The notes under the pieces are model-generated. The model did no database searches. It was not told the DNA's origin and worked only from the letters and a program-made list of their open reading frames with translations. Of a DNA stretch of 64,000 nt, positions 34,889 through 43,308 are shown in pieces. A program made the position numbers and the translations under genes. Location of the stretch: positions 1 through 64,000 of the forward strand of contig JANPLI010000205.1 in assembly GCA_031426455.1 (NCBI GenBank), given 5' to 3'. Position 1 is the stretch's first letter. The number at the start of each line of letters is the position of its first letter. The DNA comes from JANNMJ01 sp031426455. Its GTDB lineage: Bacteria > Bacteroidota > Bacteroidia > Cytophagales > Hymenobacteraceae.

Positions 34889-35914
34889 TTATTGTGCCCC
34901 AAATTCGGAACCGGACGACCGGCCCAGATATACCATCGCGCAGCGGAAGCCAATATAAGAACGCGCGGAGTCCTGGTATTCAAAGTTTCGGGTGCCGGTT
35001 TCCAGAAAGTATGGGATGTCCTTCCAGGATCCGCCGCGCACAATCTTACGAGGCTCGTTGTCGTTGAAATAGATGGGGTTCAGATCCCACACCACCGGGA
35101 CGGAGGCCTCATAATAGGCGTCCTCACACCATTCCGACACATTGCCAGCCATATCGTAAAGGCCGAAGTCGTTGGGAAAGAAAGCCCCAGTAGGGGCGGT
35201 GTAAGAAAACCCGTCGCTGTAATAGTCGCCCCGGCCGGGTTTGAAATTGGCTAGCATACAACCTTTCGTGTTGCGCACGTAAGGGCCACCCCAGGGGTAG
35301 GTAGCGAGGTCGCGACCGCCGCGCGAAGCGTACTCCCATTCAGCTTCCGAAGGTAACCGGAAATTGGGATAAGGAGCCTGCTCATTCTCCGTCTGATACG
35401 CGTTCTTGAGACGAGTACGCCACTTACAAAAGTATTTGGCAGCGAACCAATTGACGCCTACGACGGGATACTCATCAAATGCCGGATGGGTGTAGTAATA
35501 CTCCATCATCGGATCGCCCATATGATACGAGAAATCGCGCATCCAGACAGTAGTGTCAGGATACAATTTCGTCATAATATACTCAGGCCCGATAATGTCG
35601 GAGGAGTCCTGCCGAATGGCATCCACGAACTGACGATATTCGTTGTTCGTGATTTCCGTCTCGTCCATATAAAAACCACCAATGGTCACCTGCTTGTTCA
35701 GGTTTACCATTGAGGCGGCGATATCCTCGTCGGTCTGCCCCATATGGAACGTCCCGCCGGGGCAAGGAATCATTCCGTAGGGAACGGCCTGTGGGTTATA
35801 CACGGGCCGGTCCTCGACACCCGTCAGGTCGCCCTGCGCTTCCTGGCCGAAGCTACAGCTTCCCAGAAAGCCCGCAGTGCAGGCAAGCAGTGCCAAAGGA
35901 AAAATTTTTTTCAT
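34889..35914 (-). CDS. gldK: GldK, T9SS outer membrane ring lipoprotein
   Basis: GldK (PorK) forms the periplasmic ring under the outer membrane with GldN. The 341-residue lipoprotein has signal MKKIFPLALLACTAGFLGSC, then an FGE-sulfatase (formylglycine-generating-like) fold: MIPCPGGTFHMG, MDETEITNNEYRQFV, PVVGVNWFAAKYFCKWR, RLPSEAEWEYASRGG, DMAGNVSEWCEDAYY and RKIVRGGSWKD. It leads the gldKLMN series and lies 279 bp downstream of porP. Confidence 0.97.
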   Translation of the reverse strand: MKKIFPLALLACTAGFLGSCSFGQEAQGDLTGVEDRPVYNPQAVPYGMIPCPGGTFHMGQTDEDIAASMVNLNKQVTIGGFYMDETEITNNEYRQFVDAIRQDSSDIIGPEYIMTKLYPDTTVWMRDFSYHMGDPMMEYYYTHPAFDEYPVVGVNWFAAKYFCKWRTRLKNAYQTENEQAPYPNFRLPSEAEWEYASRGGRDLATYPWGGPYVRNTKGCMLANFKPGRGDYYSDGFSYTAPTGAFFPNDFGLYDMAGNVSEWCEDAYYEASVPVVWDLNPIYFNDNEPRKIVRGGSWKDIPYFLETGTRNFEYQDSARSYIGFRCAMVYLGRSSGSEFGAQ

Positions 35915-36087
35915 TTTTCTAAGAAGGAGTGGCCTCCAGGACAGGAAATGACCCGAATGAGCGGGTTCAGAGAGCGAAGATACGGCCCTGAAGTGAGGAC
36001 CATCAAGTGAAGACTGCTAACAGGTTAGAATACCCGATGAACGACCCTAAAAAAAGGGTCCAGCAGCATTTACCGGATAACGAAACC

Positions 36088-36125
36088 GGGGTGTGCCTTG
36101 CTTGTATCCAAGTAAGGCACACCCC
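36088..36125 (-). terminator. 17-bp hairpin between porP and gldK
   Basis: GGGGTGTGCCTTGCTTG pairs with CAAGTAAGGCACACCCC around the tetraloop TATC, with one G-T pair. It follows the porP stop by about 70 bp. A run of seven T on the minus strand lies some 30 nt further on. Confidence 0.7.
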
Positions 36126-36193
36126 AGTCGAGGGTTGCTTAACGGCGGCTATACCCGGTTTGCAATAAGAAAGTTCACCCTGTGCAGGGGTTG

Positions 36194-37177
36194 TTAGAAA
36201 CTGTAACGCGGCGTACGGATAATTGGCCGCAGGGAGGGGACGATTTCCGCCAACCGCAGGCCAAGCATCAGCTCGTGCGAAGTACGGGCTTTTGCATCCG
36301 AATTGAATACCACAAGGTCAAAAGCGTAACCCAGGCGCAGCATATTATTTTTAGCGAAGGAGACCCCAGCCAGGCCCGTTACGGCATCCTGGTGGCGATA
36401 GCCAGCGCCTAGCCAGAAGCGGTCGTTGATCGTACCGCGAACACCCGCTTCAAAAGAGAATGTCTTGCCGGTGCCTTCAAAATCGAGCTTACCGACCGCA
36501 GTAGGCGTCAGGACGAAGGACGGCGACAGTTCGAAGTTGTAGCCGGTGGATAGGTAAGCGTGCCGGGCAGCCGTCAGCGTCGCCGACTCTTTTTGAACAA
36601 CACCGAGGGTATTTCGGGAATCAAACTTATACTTGGAGGCTGCGAGGTTATTGACGCCACCGCCGATGTAGAATTTTTCGCCCTGATACCAAATACCGGC
36701 GCCTGCGTCCAGCTTTTTATCATTACTGGCGATAGGGACGTTGGGATCGTTGGCGTCTTTAGCGCGAAAATCACCCTGCGCGATGCTGTTGAAAATGCCC
36801 TGCACCCCAATGCCAAGCTTACCAGAGTTCAGCTTGATGTGGTAGGCGTAGGACAGCGCGGTATTCGTGACGGTGGTATTACCGATCTTGTCCCGATAAA
36901 CCTGAGCCCCGATGCCGCCATTGAGCGCTAACACAGGCACGGAGGCCGTCAGCAGAAAGGTATTGGGAGCACCGGCAGCGTCGCCGAAATCAGCCGCGTA
37001 ATTGAGATACTGATAGCGCCCCAGGAACGTAACTTCCGGGCGATTCGTGATCCCCGCATAGCCAGGGCTGAGGTACATTCCGTTGAAGCCATAATGGCTG
37101 AACTGCGGCTGCTGCTGCGCGTGGGCAGCAAATCCGGCAACCAGTAAGCTGGCTACCACAAGTAAGCGTTTCTGCAT
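36194..37177 (-). CDS. porP: PorP/SprF family T9SS outer membrane protein
   Basis: A 327-residue outer membrane protein of the PorP/SprF family, which links the T9SS or its substrates to the outer membrane. The signal peptide (MQKRLLVVASLLVAGFAAHA) is followed by the signature QQPQFSHYGFNGMYLSPGYAGI. Alternating amphipathic strands continue to GLRLAEIVPSLRPIIRTPRYSF. The position directly upstream of gldK is that of the porPKLMN cluster. Confidence 0.93.
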   Translation of the reverse strand: MQKRLLVVASLLVAGFAAHAQQQPQFSHYGFNGMYLSPGYAGITNRPEVTFLGRYQYLNYAADFGDAAGAPNTFLLTASVPVLALNGGIGAQVYRDKIGNTTVTNTALSYAYHIKLNSGKLGIGVQGIFNSIAQGDFRAKDANDPNVPIASNDKKLDAGAGIWYQGEKFYIGGGVNNLAASKYKFDSRNTLGVVQKESATLTAARHAYLSTGYNFELSPSFVLTPTAVGKLDFEGTGKTFSFEAGVRGTINDRFWLGAGYRHQDAVTGLAGVSFAKNNMLRLGYAFDLVVFNSDAKARTSHELMLGLRLAEIVPSLRPIIRTPRYSF

Positions 37178-37221
37178 CGTCGGGGGGCAGGGGAATGAGG
37201 AAGGCTAAATTAGAGCGGCAT

Positions 37222-37229
37222 CAAATGTA
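37222..37229 (-). promoter_or_regulatory. Candidate -7 box of porP
   Basis: TACATTTG on the minus strand, 44 bp before the porP start, fits TAnnTTTG exactly. No clear -33 TTTG lies at the expected distance. Confidence 0.4.
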
Positions 37230-37290
37230 AGCGGAATTTAGCGCTGACCAGGCTACAGCCGTCTTTTCTAGCCTAAAAGGATGTCGGAAT

Positions 37291-38106
37291 TCAGTCGTCA
37301 GCGCGGGAAATCGCAGCTGGCTGATGGTCGATGATATAACGTTCGATCGCTCCGGTCATTGACGGTGCGTTAGGCCGGGGGGCTTCAATATCCAACCGTA
37401 ATCCGGCTTCGATCACTGCCTGGGCCGTGGTAGGACCAAAAGCCGCGATTCGGGTTTCATTTTGCTGAAAGTCCGGAAAATTAATAAAAAGCGACGTTAT
37501 GGCAGATGGGGAAAAGAACGCCAAGCAGTCATATTTCACTTCGGCCAGATCCGACAGGTCGCTGGCTACCGTTCGGTAAACAATCGCTTCCGTGAAGCTG
37601 ATATTCGACGCCGCCAGAAAGTCGGGAATGTCGCCTTTGCGAATGTTGGAGCAGGGGAAGAGAAATTTCTCTGCCTTGTGCTTCTTGATGACGTCGAAAA
37701 GGTCGGTCGCCGTTTTTTCCCCGACGAAAAGCTTCCGCTTGCGGAGGGTGATGTACTTCTGTAAATAATAAGCGGTTTGCTCAGATATGCAAAAGTATTT
37801 CATGTCAGCAGGCATCTCGACTTTCGCTTCCTGACAGATGCGAAAGAAGTGATCGACTGCGTTACGGCTGGTGAAGATGATCGCAGTGAAATCGGTAAAG
37901 CCGATTTTGTACTTGCGAAAATCCTTGTAAGAAACGGGGTCTATTTGGATAAACTCCCGAAAATCGACCCGAACGCCGTGCTTTTCGGTAAGCTGGGCGT
38001 AAGGGGAATGGTCGCCGGCAGGTTTTGCCTGCGTAACGAGCAGGCTGGAAATTGGCGGAAACGGGAGCGGAGCAGGAGCGCCGGGTTGCGTAGCGTTTTC
38101 GATCAT
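37291..38106 (-). CDS. hemD: Uroporphyrinogen-III synthase
   Basis: Closes hydroxymethylbilane to uroporphyrinogen III in heme synthesis. The 271-residue protein shows the two-domain HemD pattern: DFTAIIFTSRNAVDHFF (domain 1), KFLFPCSNIRKGDIPDFL, TEAIVYRTVASDLS, YDCLAFFSPSAITSLF and TRIAAFGPTTAQAVIEAGL. Sequence conservation is loose in this family but the layout is right. It lies between porP and the DUF4271 gene, an arrangement I recall from other Bacteroidetes. Confidence 0.9.
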   Translation of the reverse strand: MIENATQPGAPAPLPFPPISSLLVTQAKPAGDHSPYAQLTEKHGVRVDFREFIQIDPVSYKDFRKYKIGFTDFTAIIFTSRNAVDHFFRICQEAKVEMPADMKYFCISEQTAYYLQKYITLRKRKLFVGEKTATDLFDVIKKHKAEKFLFPCSNIRKGDIPDFLAASNISFTEAIVYRTVASDLSDLAEVKYDCLAFFSPSAITSLFINFPDFQQNETRIAAFGPTTAQAVIEAGLRLDIEAPRPNAPSMTGAIERYIIDHQPAAISRADD

Positions 38107-38421
38107 TAGACGCTTGAAATGGCGTTTATTTTCGGAAGGAAAGCAAACGGGAGACAGGAGCCAGTCTGAACCGACTGCTGATGCCCTTTTCTGAAGGAAG
38201 GCGGCAGCGAACTTCTCAGACCTGGGTTTTGAACGAATTCCCCACCGTGGGGCCAGGAAAACATTTTTGTTTAATCAGGCCCGCCTTTGAAATATTTCGA
38301 AAAGAAGCTAAAGTGGTGCCGTTGTGACCCGACCACTGCCGGAACCCGTCCTTCATACCGGATCGGTTGCATTGAAAGTCGTTGCGCGAGTGGGCGTTTA
38401 TCCGACTCAAAAGCCACGGCT
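38107..38421. other. Intergenic region between DUF4271 gene and hemD
   Basis: This 315-bp gap on the operon side has no recognisable gene. Short overlapping open frames on both strands lack protein character. I saw no strong hairpin or promoter box. Confidence 0.4.
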
Positions 38422-39606
38422 TCACATAGCAGGAAACACAATGGCTTTAAGCAGTATTGTCAGGGGAATGACTTCAGTGGCGCAAAGGTACGAAAACAAC
38501 TGCAGGTTAAGCAGCGATTGCCGGCGGCGTATTTCCAGCCCTGTTCGGACGACTAACACACCAAGCAGCATAAAAACCACCGAGTTGGAAAGCAGCAACA
38601 CCAGGGCCGGAGCGCGGACCGAGAGGGCCAGATGCAGCACGATGATCAGCGGCAGGTATAAGCCGGTGAAAATGAGCGTCTGCACAAATTCGCGGTACTG
38701 GACGAAGACAACGGCGGAAAGGTCGAAAACGTAGCCGATGATCCATAGAAAAGCATAGCGGGCCGCAATAAAGACTAAGCCTACCAGCGCATACAATCCC
38801 ACCCGAAGGGTGACATCGGCGTCAGACAACGCGAAGAGATACCGGGAAAGCAGGTTGTTTTCCAGCTTCGTGTGAATCATCGTGACGAAAAGCGAAAACG
38901 AAAGGAGGAAAGCAAAAACCAGTAGTAACGTGAGAGGGGTACTGAAGGGCGTATTGCCGGTACCGCGCACATCGTCGAGGCGCTCGCGGGTAACCATTTG
39001 AAACCGCAGAAAACGGCTTAAGCTAAAGCCGTAGGTGACGCGTAGAGCGCCAAAAAGCAACCCGATGCTTAGCAACATCAGAATGAATACATCGCGGTTA
39101 GGATCCACGTTGCGCTTTCGCAATGGTACGGTACGGGGGCCGGGGTTCAGCGATTGGAGCGGCTCCGGCGCGGCGAGCAGTTCGAACGCTTCGGTGACGC
39201 GCCCTTCGGCCGGAGGAAACCAGCAGGCGACCAGATGCGGACCGGGGCGGGCGGCAAAACGACTAAGGTCGAGCCGGAACTGTCCCGTGACCGGTGCCAG
39301 CAGCACCAACTCATTATCCACGAAGAGCGCCAGACCGGCACGAGCGCGGCACCCAAAATGCGCCTTTTGGCCAGGTGGCAGCCGCAACCATTGAAAAACG
39401 GTGGTGGTGGGTGGCGTCAGCCCAGGCAAACAAGGACACAATTGCCCGGTAGTGGCATCGAGCTGAAACCATTGGCTACCGAACGGTACTGACGGCACCG
39501 CAGGCGGAAGCTGGCGAGATTGCGCCAGAACCGCTCCCGGCCCCAGCAACCAGAACAGTAGCAGCAGGTGGGTACCGGCAAGCCCCCTGTGGTTGCTGCC
39601 TTTCAC
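38422..39606 (-). CDS. DUF4271 family integral membrane protein
   Basis: A 394-residue protein with signal peptide (LLLLFWLLGPGAVLAQ), an extracytoplasmic beta-rich part (about 30-170), then about seven membrane segments (VFILMLLSIGLLFGAL, PLTLLLVFAFLLSFSLFV, LIFTGLYLPLIIVLHLAL, SNSVVFMLLGVLVV). This matches DUF4271 proteins encoded beside hemD in Bacteroidetes. The function is unknown; a link to T9SS is possible from position. The start is GTG at 39606. It is 7 bp downstream of the WecA-like gene. Confidence 0.75.
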   Translation of the reverse strand: MKGSNHRGLAGTHLLLLFWLLGPGAVLAQSRQLPPAVPSVPFGSQWFQLDATTGQLCPCLPGLTPPTTTVFQWLRLPPGQKAHFGCRARAGLALFVDNELVLLAPVTGQFRLDLSRFAARPGPHLVACWFPPAEGRVTEAFELLAAPEPLQSLNPGPRTVPLRKRNVDPNRDVFILMLLSIGLLFGALRVTYGFSLSRFLRFQMVTRERLDDVRGTGNTPFSTPLTLLLVFAFLLSFSLFVTMIHTKLENNLLSRYLFALSDADVTLRVGLYALVGLVFIAARYAFLWIIGYVFDLSAVVFVQYREFVQTLIFTGLYLPLIIVLHLALSVRAPALVLLLSNSVVFMLLGVLVVRTGLEIRRRQSLLNLQLFSYLCATEVIPLTILLKAIVFPAM

Positions 39607-39613
39607 TACGATT

Positions 39614-40681
39614 TCAGGATGCCGGGGAGGACAAAGCCCGTTGCTTCCGTCCTTGCACCCCTAATATAGCACTCAACACAAGGGAGAAGCCCACCAGAAA
39701 GGCAATCAGGATCGTGTTCCCCAGATGAGCGTAAAACACCACGAACAGGATGACCGCCAAGTTAATGGCAGCCAGCAGCAAGACGGTCGTCATCTGCTTG
39801 AACCCCATTGCTAGGATGCGGTGATGAACGTGATTTTTATCCGGAGCAAACGGCGACTGGCCCTTCAGCACCCGCAGGATAGAGACACGCAGGGTGTCGA
39901 AAAGCGGCACGAAGAGAATACCGAGCGCCACGGACGGCGCCGACGGCCCCACCGGGTTCGAGGGCATTTCGATAAACTGAATAGCCAGTACGGAAACGAT
40001 GAAGCCGCTGACGAGCGAGCCGGTGTCGCCCATAAAAATGGTGGCCCGGTGGAAGTTGTAGCGCAGGAAGCCGATCATTCCGCCGGCCGTGCAGAGCGCT
40101 ACGTAAGCGTAGTTGCGAAAGCCGTCGCCGCCATAGCGGTAGAAATAAGCACCAAACGTCGTGACCATCAGGATGACCATTGCACCTGCCAGACCATCCA
40201 GGCCATCAATCAGATTGATGGCGTTGGTCACGCCCACGATCACGACGAACGTGAAGCCGTAGCTCAGGCCAATCGGCAGCGTATGAATGCCGAAGATGCC
40301 GTGAAAAGACGTGATGCGGATATCGGCCATAAACATCACGATGCCGGTAGCCAATAGTTGGCCGACGAATTTCTTGAATGCCGACACGCTTACCAGGTCG
40401 TCTTTCAGCCCGATGAGAAACAGCACCGTGCAACCGGCTAGCAGTTCCTGAACGCCGCCGTGGAGCGGGGCGAAGATGGTCAGGGCAGACAGGAAGCCCG
40501 CGTACACGGCCACCCCACCGAGGCGGGGTGTAAGCGACACGTGGACGGTGCGGCCATTGGGCTGGTCGAGCAGGTTTTTGAGGTGCGCAATCCGGATGAT
40601 GGACGGCACCGCGAATAACGCAACCAGAAAAGACCAGAAGAAGGCCAGCGCAAGGCGCAGGTCAGTCGGAGTAAACTTCAT
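39614..40681 (-). CDS. WecA/MraY family undecaprenyl-phosphate sugar-1-phosphate transferase
   Basis: A polytopic membrane enzyme of 355 residues that transfers a sugar-1-phosphate (typically GlcNAc-1-P) to undecaprenyl phosphate, starting cell-surface polysaccharide or O-antigen synthesis. It has about ten membrane segments. Signatures are TPRLGGVAVYAG, LIGLKDDLVSVS (DD of the active site), NAINLIDGLDGLAG (conserved D) and HVHHRILAMGF (HxH-type C-terminal loop). That loop places it in the WecA/TagO branch rather than MraY proper. I chose ATG 40681; a TTG at 40699 is poorer. Confidence 0.93.
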   Translation of the reverse strand: MKFTPTDLRLALAFFWSFLVALFAVPSIIRIAHLKNLLDQPNGRTVHVSLTPRLGGVAVYAGFLSALTIFAPLHGGVQELLAGCTVLFLIGLKDDLVSVSAFKKFVGQLLATGIVMFMADIRITSFHGIFGIHTLPIGLSYGFTFVVIVGVTNAINLIDGLDGLAGAMVILMVTTFGAYFYRYGGDGFRNYAYVALCTAGGMIGFLRYNFHRATIFMGDTGSLVSGFIVSVLAIQFIEMPSNPVGPSAPSVALGILFVPLFDTLRVSILRVLKGQSPFAPDKNHVHHRILAMGFKQMTTVLLLAAINLAVILFVVFYAHLGNTILIAFLVGFSLVLSAILGVQGRKQRALSSPAS

Positions 40682-40696
40682 ACGGCGAACGGGCGG

Positions 40697-40704
40697 CAAA
40701 AATA
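40697..40704 (-). promoter_or_regulatory. Candidate -7 box of the WecA-like gene
   Basis: TATTTTTG on the minus strand fits TAnnTTTG exactly, 15 bp before the ATG. It would give a very short leader. No -33 element was identified. Confidence 0.35.
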
Positions 40705-40807
40705 CGACTTCTTTTCCGGCGGCTGGCTGACTGATGCCGCACTAGCCGAAAGTGCCTTTTACCTTTAAGGCAGAAAGCGCCGGTTCTGGCGTTTGATACT
40801 TTACCAA

Positions 40808-42901
40808 ATGAACCTGTTTTCGTTACACCGCCGGCGCTGGAGCCACTCACTAGTACTTGCCGGATTACTGACCGGCGCGCTGCTGACCGCGGCGCCCCTT
40901 TGCGCTCAGGTAGCGCCCGTCGCCGCTTATTCCCGCGCCCGCATCTGGCTGGGGCCAGAAGGGTTGGGGCAGCTCCAACGCCTGGGCGTGGCCGTGGACC
41001 ACGGCGAGGGTAAGCCGGGCGCGTGGTTTGAATCGGATTTTTCGACCGATGAACTGACGCTGATTCGCGGAGCCGGTTTGCGGTGCGAAGTGCAGATTGC
41101 CGACGTGAGCGCCCATTACCGGCAGCAGAATACCGGCAACCTGCCTCCCGTAGCGGGGCGGGTGCAATCGGGCCTGACCTGCGATGCCCCCGTGCGTTAT
41201 CCGCGGCCGCGTTCGTTTCGGCTCGGCTCGATGGGAGGGTATTTCACTTATGATCAAATTCTGCAAAAACTCGACTCGATGGCGCGGCGCTGGCCGAACC
41301 TGATTTCCGTCAAGCAGCCCACCGGTCCGCTGCGCACCCACGAAGGCCGGCCGCTGTACTGGGTAAAGATATCTGACAACCCCAACGTGGCGGAGTCCGA
41401 GCCCCAGATGCTTTACACCGGCGTTCACCACGCCCGGGAGCCGATGGGCGTCAGCCAGTTGTTGTATTATATGTACTTTCTGCTGGAAAACTACGCCACC
41501 AACCCCGATGTCCGGGCCTTGGTGAATAGCACGGAACTCTACTTTGTGCCGGTAGTGAACCCGGACGGCTACGTGTACAACGCCACGACGAACCCGCAGG
41601 GCGGCGGAATGTGGCGCAAGAACCGGCGCGACAACCTCGACGGCACCTTCGGCGTGGACCTGAACCGCAACTACGGCGCTAACTGGGGGTTCGACGACAT
41701 TGGCTCTTCGCCGGAAACGGACCGGGAAACCTACCGCGGAACGTCCGCTTTTTCGGAGCCGGAAACACAGGCCCTACGCGATTTCAGCCTTCAGCACCGG
41801 TTCCGGTTAGCACTCAACTACCATTCGTTCGGCAACCTGTTCATCTATCCTTACGGCTACCAGCCGGACATCTACACCCCGGACTCGGCCCAGTTCACCG
41901 ACTATGCGCGCTGGCTGACCCGTGACAACCGCTATACTTACGGTACGGGCAACCAAACGGTGGGTTACGTAACAAACGGCGATTCCGACGACTGGCAGTA
42001 CTCCACCGTTCAGGGCAGCAAGCCGAAGACGTTCTCGTTCACCCCAGAGGTCGGTAAGGCATCGGAAGGATTCTGGCCCCCTAGTTCGCGGATCGAGGAG
42101 CTCTGTCATCAGAACCTGACGGCTAACTACGACGCCGCCCGCCTGCTTCTGGCCGACGCCCAGCCCTCGGATATCTCGCCGCGCTTCTGCCGGCGGCGCG
42201 CCGCTTACGCAGCGTATTCGCTACGGCAACTGGGGCTGGCCACACCGTCCACTTATACCGTGACGATAACTCCGCTGACCGGCGCCGGCACCGCAGGTGC
42301 CGCTAAAATGCATACGCTAAATGCAGTGCGGCAAGTGCTGCGCGACTCTATCGCGCTGACGCTGCCCGCCAGCCTGGCCGACGGACAGACCTTCCGGTAC
42401 GTGCTGAACGTCAGCAATGGCCTCTATACCCGGCGCGACACCATCACGAAGGTGTTCGCTACGCCCGTGGTGGCCTTTGCGTCTAGTGGCGCGGCGCTGA
42501 CGGGCTTCGACACAAACACAGCCTGGGGCGTGGAGACGGCGCGCTATCATTCCCCGCCCGCTTCGCTGGCCGATTCGCCCGGCAGCGATTACACGGACAA
42601 CACGGACAACTCGCTCACGACGCTGCCCATCGATCTGCGCGGCGCTACCCACGCCCAACTCTCGTTCTGGGCACGCTGGGCGATTGAAACGCGCTACGAT
42701 TTTGCCCAAGTGTTGATTTCCATCGATAACGGTGCCTCCTTTCAGCCCCTGTGCGGACGCAATACCCGCCCCGGCAACGCCTTTCAGCGGGATGGTGAGC
42801 CGCTTTTCGACGGTTTCATCCTGAATTGGGTGCCGGAACAGATCAACCTCGACGACTTCGTGGGCAGTCAGATCCTGTTGCGTTTCGAGACGGCATCCTG
42901 A
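40808..42901 (+). CDS. M14 family zinc carboxypeptidase (catalytic part; frame breaks before the secretion tail)
   Basis: A secreted metallocarboxypeptidase of 697 residues. The signal peptide ends near APLCAQ. Zinc ligands are H208 and E211 in HHAREP and H339 in LNYHSFGN. The general base is E414 in FTPEVGK, and VDLNRNYGANWG is the substrate-arginine region. A beta-sandwich domain follows (about 560-690). The frame ends LLRFETAS and stop at 42901, where relatives continue into DGxxIDDIxI and a T9SS tail. The tail is present in another frame at 42889-43221, so the gene is probably frameshifted by a small deletion or an assembly error. I chose ATG 40808 over a TTG five codons upstream. Confidence 0.9.
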   Translation: MNLFSLHRRRWSHSLVLAGLLTGALLTAAPLCAQVAPVAAYSRARIWLGPEGLGQLQRLGVAVDHGEGKPGAWFESDFSTDELTLIRGAGLRCEVQIADVSAHYRQQNTGNLPPVAGRVQSGLTCDAPVRYPRPRSFRLGSMGGYFTYDQILQKLDSMARRWPNLISVKQPTGPLRTHEGRPLYWVKISDNPNVAESEPQMLYTGVHHAREPMGVSQLLYYMYFLLENYATNPDVRALVNSTELYFVPVVNPDGYVYNATTNPQGGGMWRKNRRDNLDGTFGVDLNRNYGANWGFDDIGSSPETDRETYRGTSAFSEPETQALRDFSLQHRFRLALNYHSFGNLFIYPYGYQPDIYTPDSAQFTDYARWLTRDNRYTYGTGNQTVGYVTNGDSDDWQYSTVQGSKPKTFSFTPEVGKASEGFWPPSSRIEELCHQNLTANYDAARLLLADAQPSDISPRFCRRRAAYAAYSLRQLGLATPSTYTVTITPLTGAGTAGAAKMHTLNAVRQVLRDSIALTLPASLADGQTFRYVLNVSNGLYTRRDTITKVFATPVVAFASSGAALTGFDTNTAWGVETARYHSPPASLADSPGSDYTDNTDNSLTTLPIDLRGATHAQLSFWARWAIETRYDFAQVLISIDNGASFQPLCGRNTRPGNAFQRDGEPLFDGFILNWVPEQINLDDFVGSQILLRFETAS

Positions 42902-43221
42902 TCGACGACATCCGCATCGAGCGCACCGGCACCGTAACGGGCCTGCCCGCGCCGGACACCACCCCGGAAGTGGCCCTGACGGCTTACCCCAACCCCGCGC
43001 ACGATGCTGTGACACTGGCTTTAACGACTTCCGGCGCGCTGACGGATGCGGCGCTGGAAATCCGCGACGCGCTGGGCCGGCTGGTGGCCCAACCAGCACT
43101 GACCGGCGCAACTATCAGCCTAAGGGTCCGCGGCTGGGCGCCCGGCCTGTACACGGCCGTACTGCGGCTACCTAGCCACGCGCCCGCCACCGTACGCTTT
43201 GTAATTAGCAATGAGCAATGA
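42889..43221 (+). pseudogene. Frameshifted C-terminus of the M14 peptidase carrying a T9SS sorting domain
   Basis: In the frame -1 to the peptidase, reading resumes at DGILIDDIRIERTGTVTG, which is the expected next strand of the peptidase's domain. It continues as a T9SS type A sorting domain (LTAYPNPAHDAVTLAL ... LEIRDALGRLV ... WAPGLYTAVL, ending VRFVISNEQ). There is no independent start or ribosome site. Without it the peptidase could not be sorted by T9SS. Confidence 0.8.
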
Positions 43222-43274
43222 TCAATTAATAATTTTTAAACGCCAATCGTTAATTGATTATTGTTCATTGCTGC
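43208..43274. repeat. AT-rich inverted repeat built of the CAATGATCAATTA word
   Basis: AGCAATGA and CAATGATCAATTAA on the left are matched by TTAATTGATTATTG and TCATTGCT on the right, around AT-rich DNA. It overlaps the last codons of the peptidase tail and follows it as a possible terminator. It shares words with 16231-16310. Confidence 0.65.
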
Positions 43275-43308
43275 CTGCTCTTTCCGGCGCGGGCCGTTGC
43301 TTTGCGGC

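Noticed and set aside
42880..42901. Programmed ribosomal frameshifting in the M14 peptidase
   Set aside because: There is no slippery heptamer or clear downstream stimulator, and relatives' domains imply a missing segment; a deletion or sequence error is simpler.
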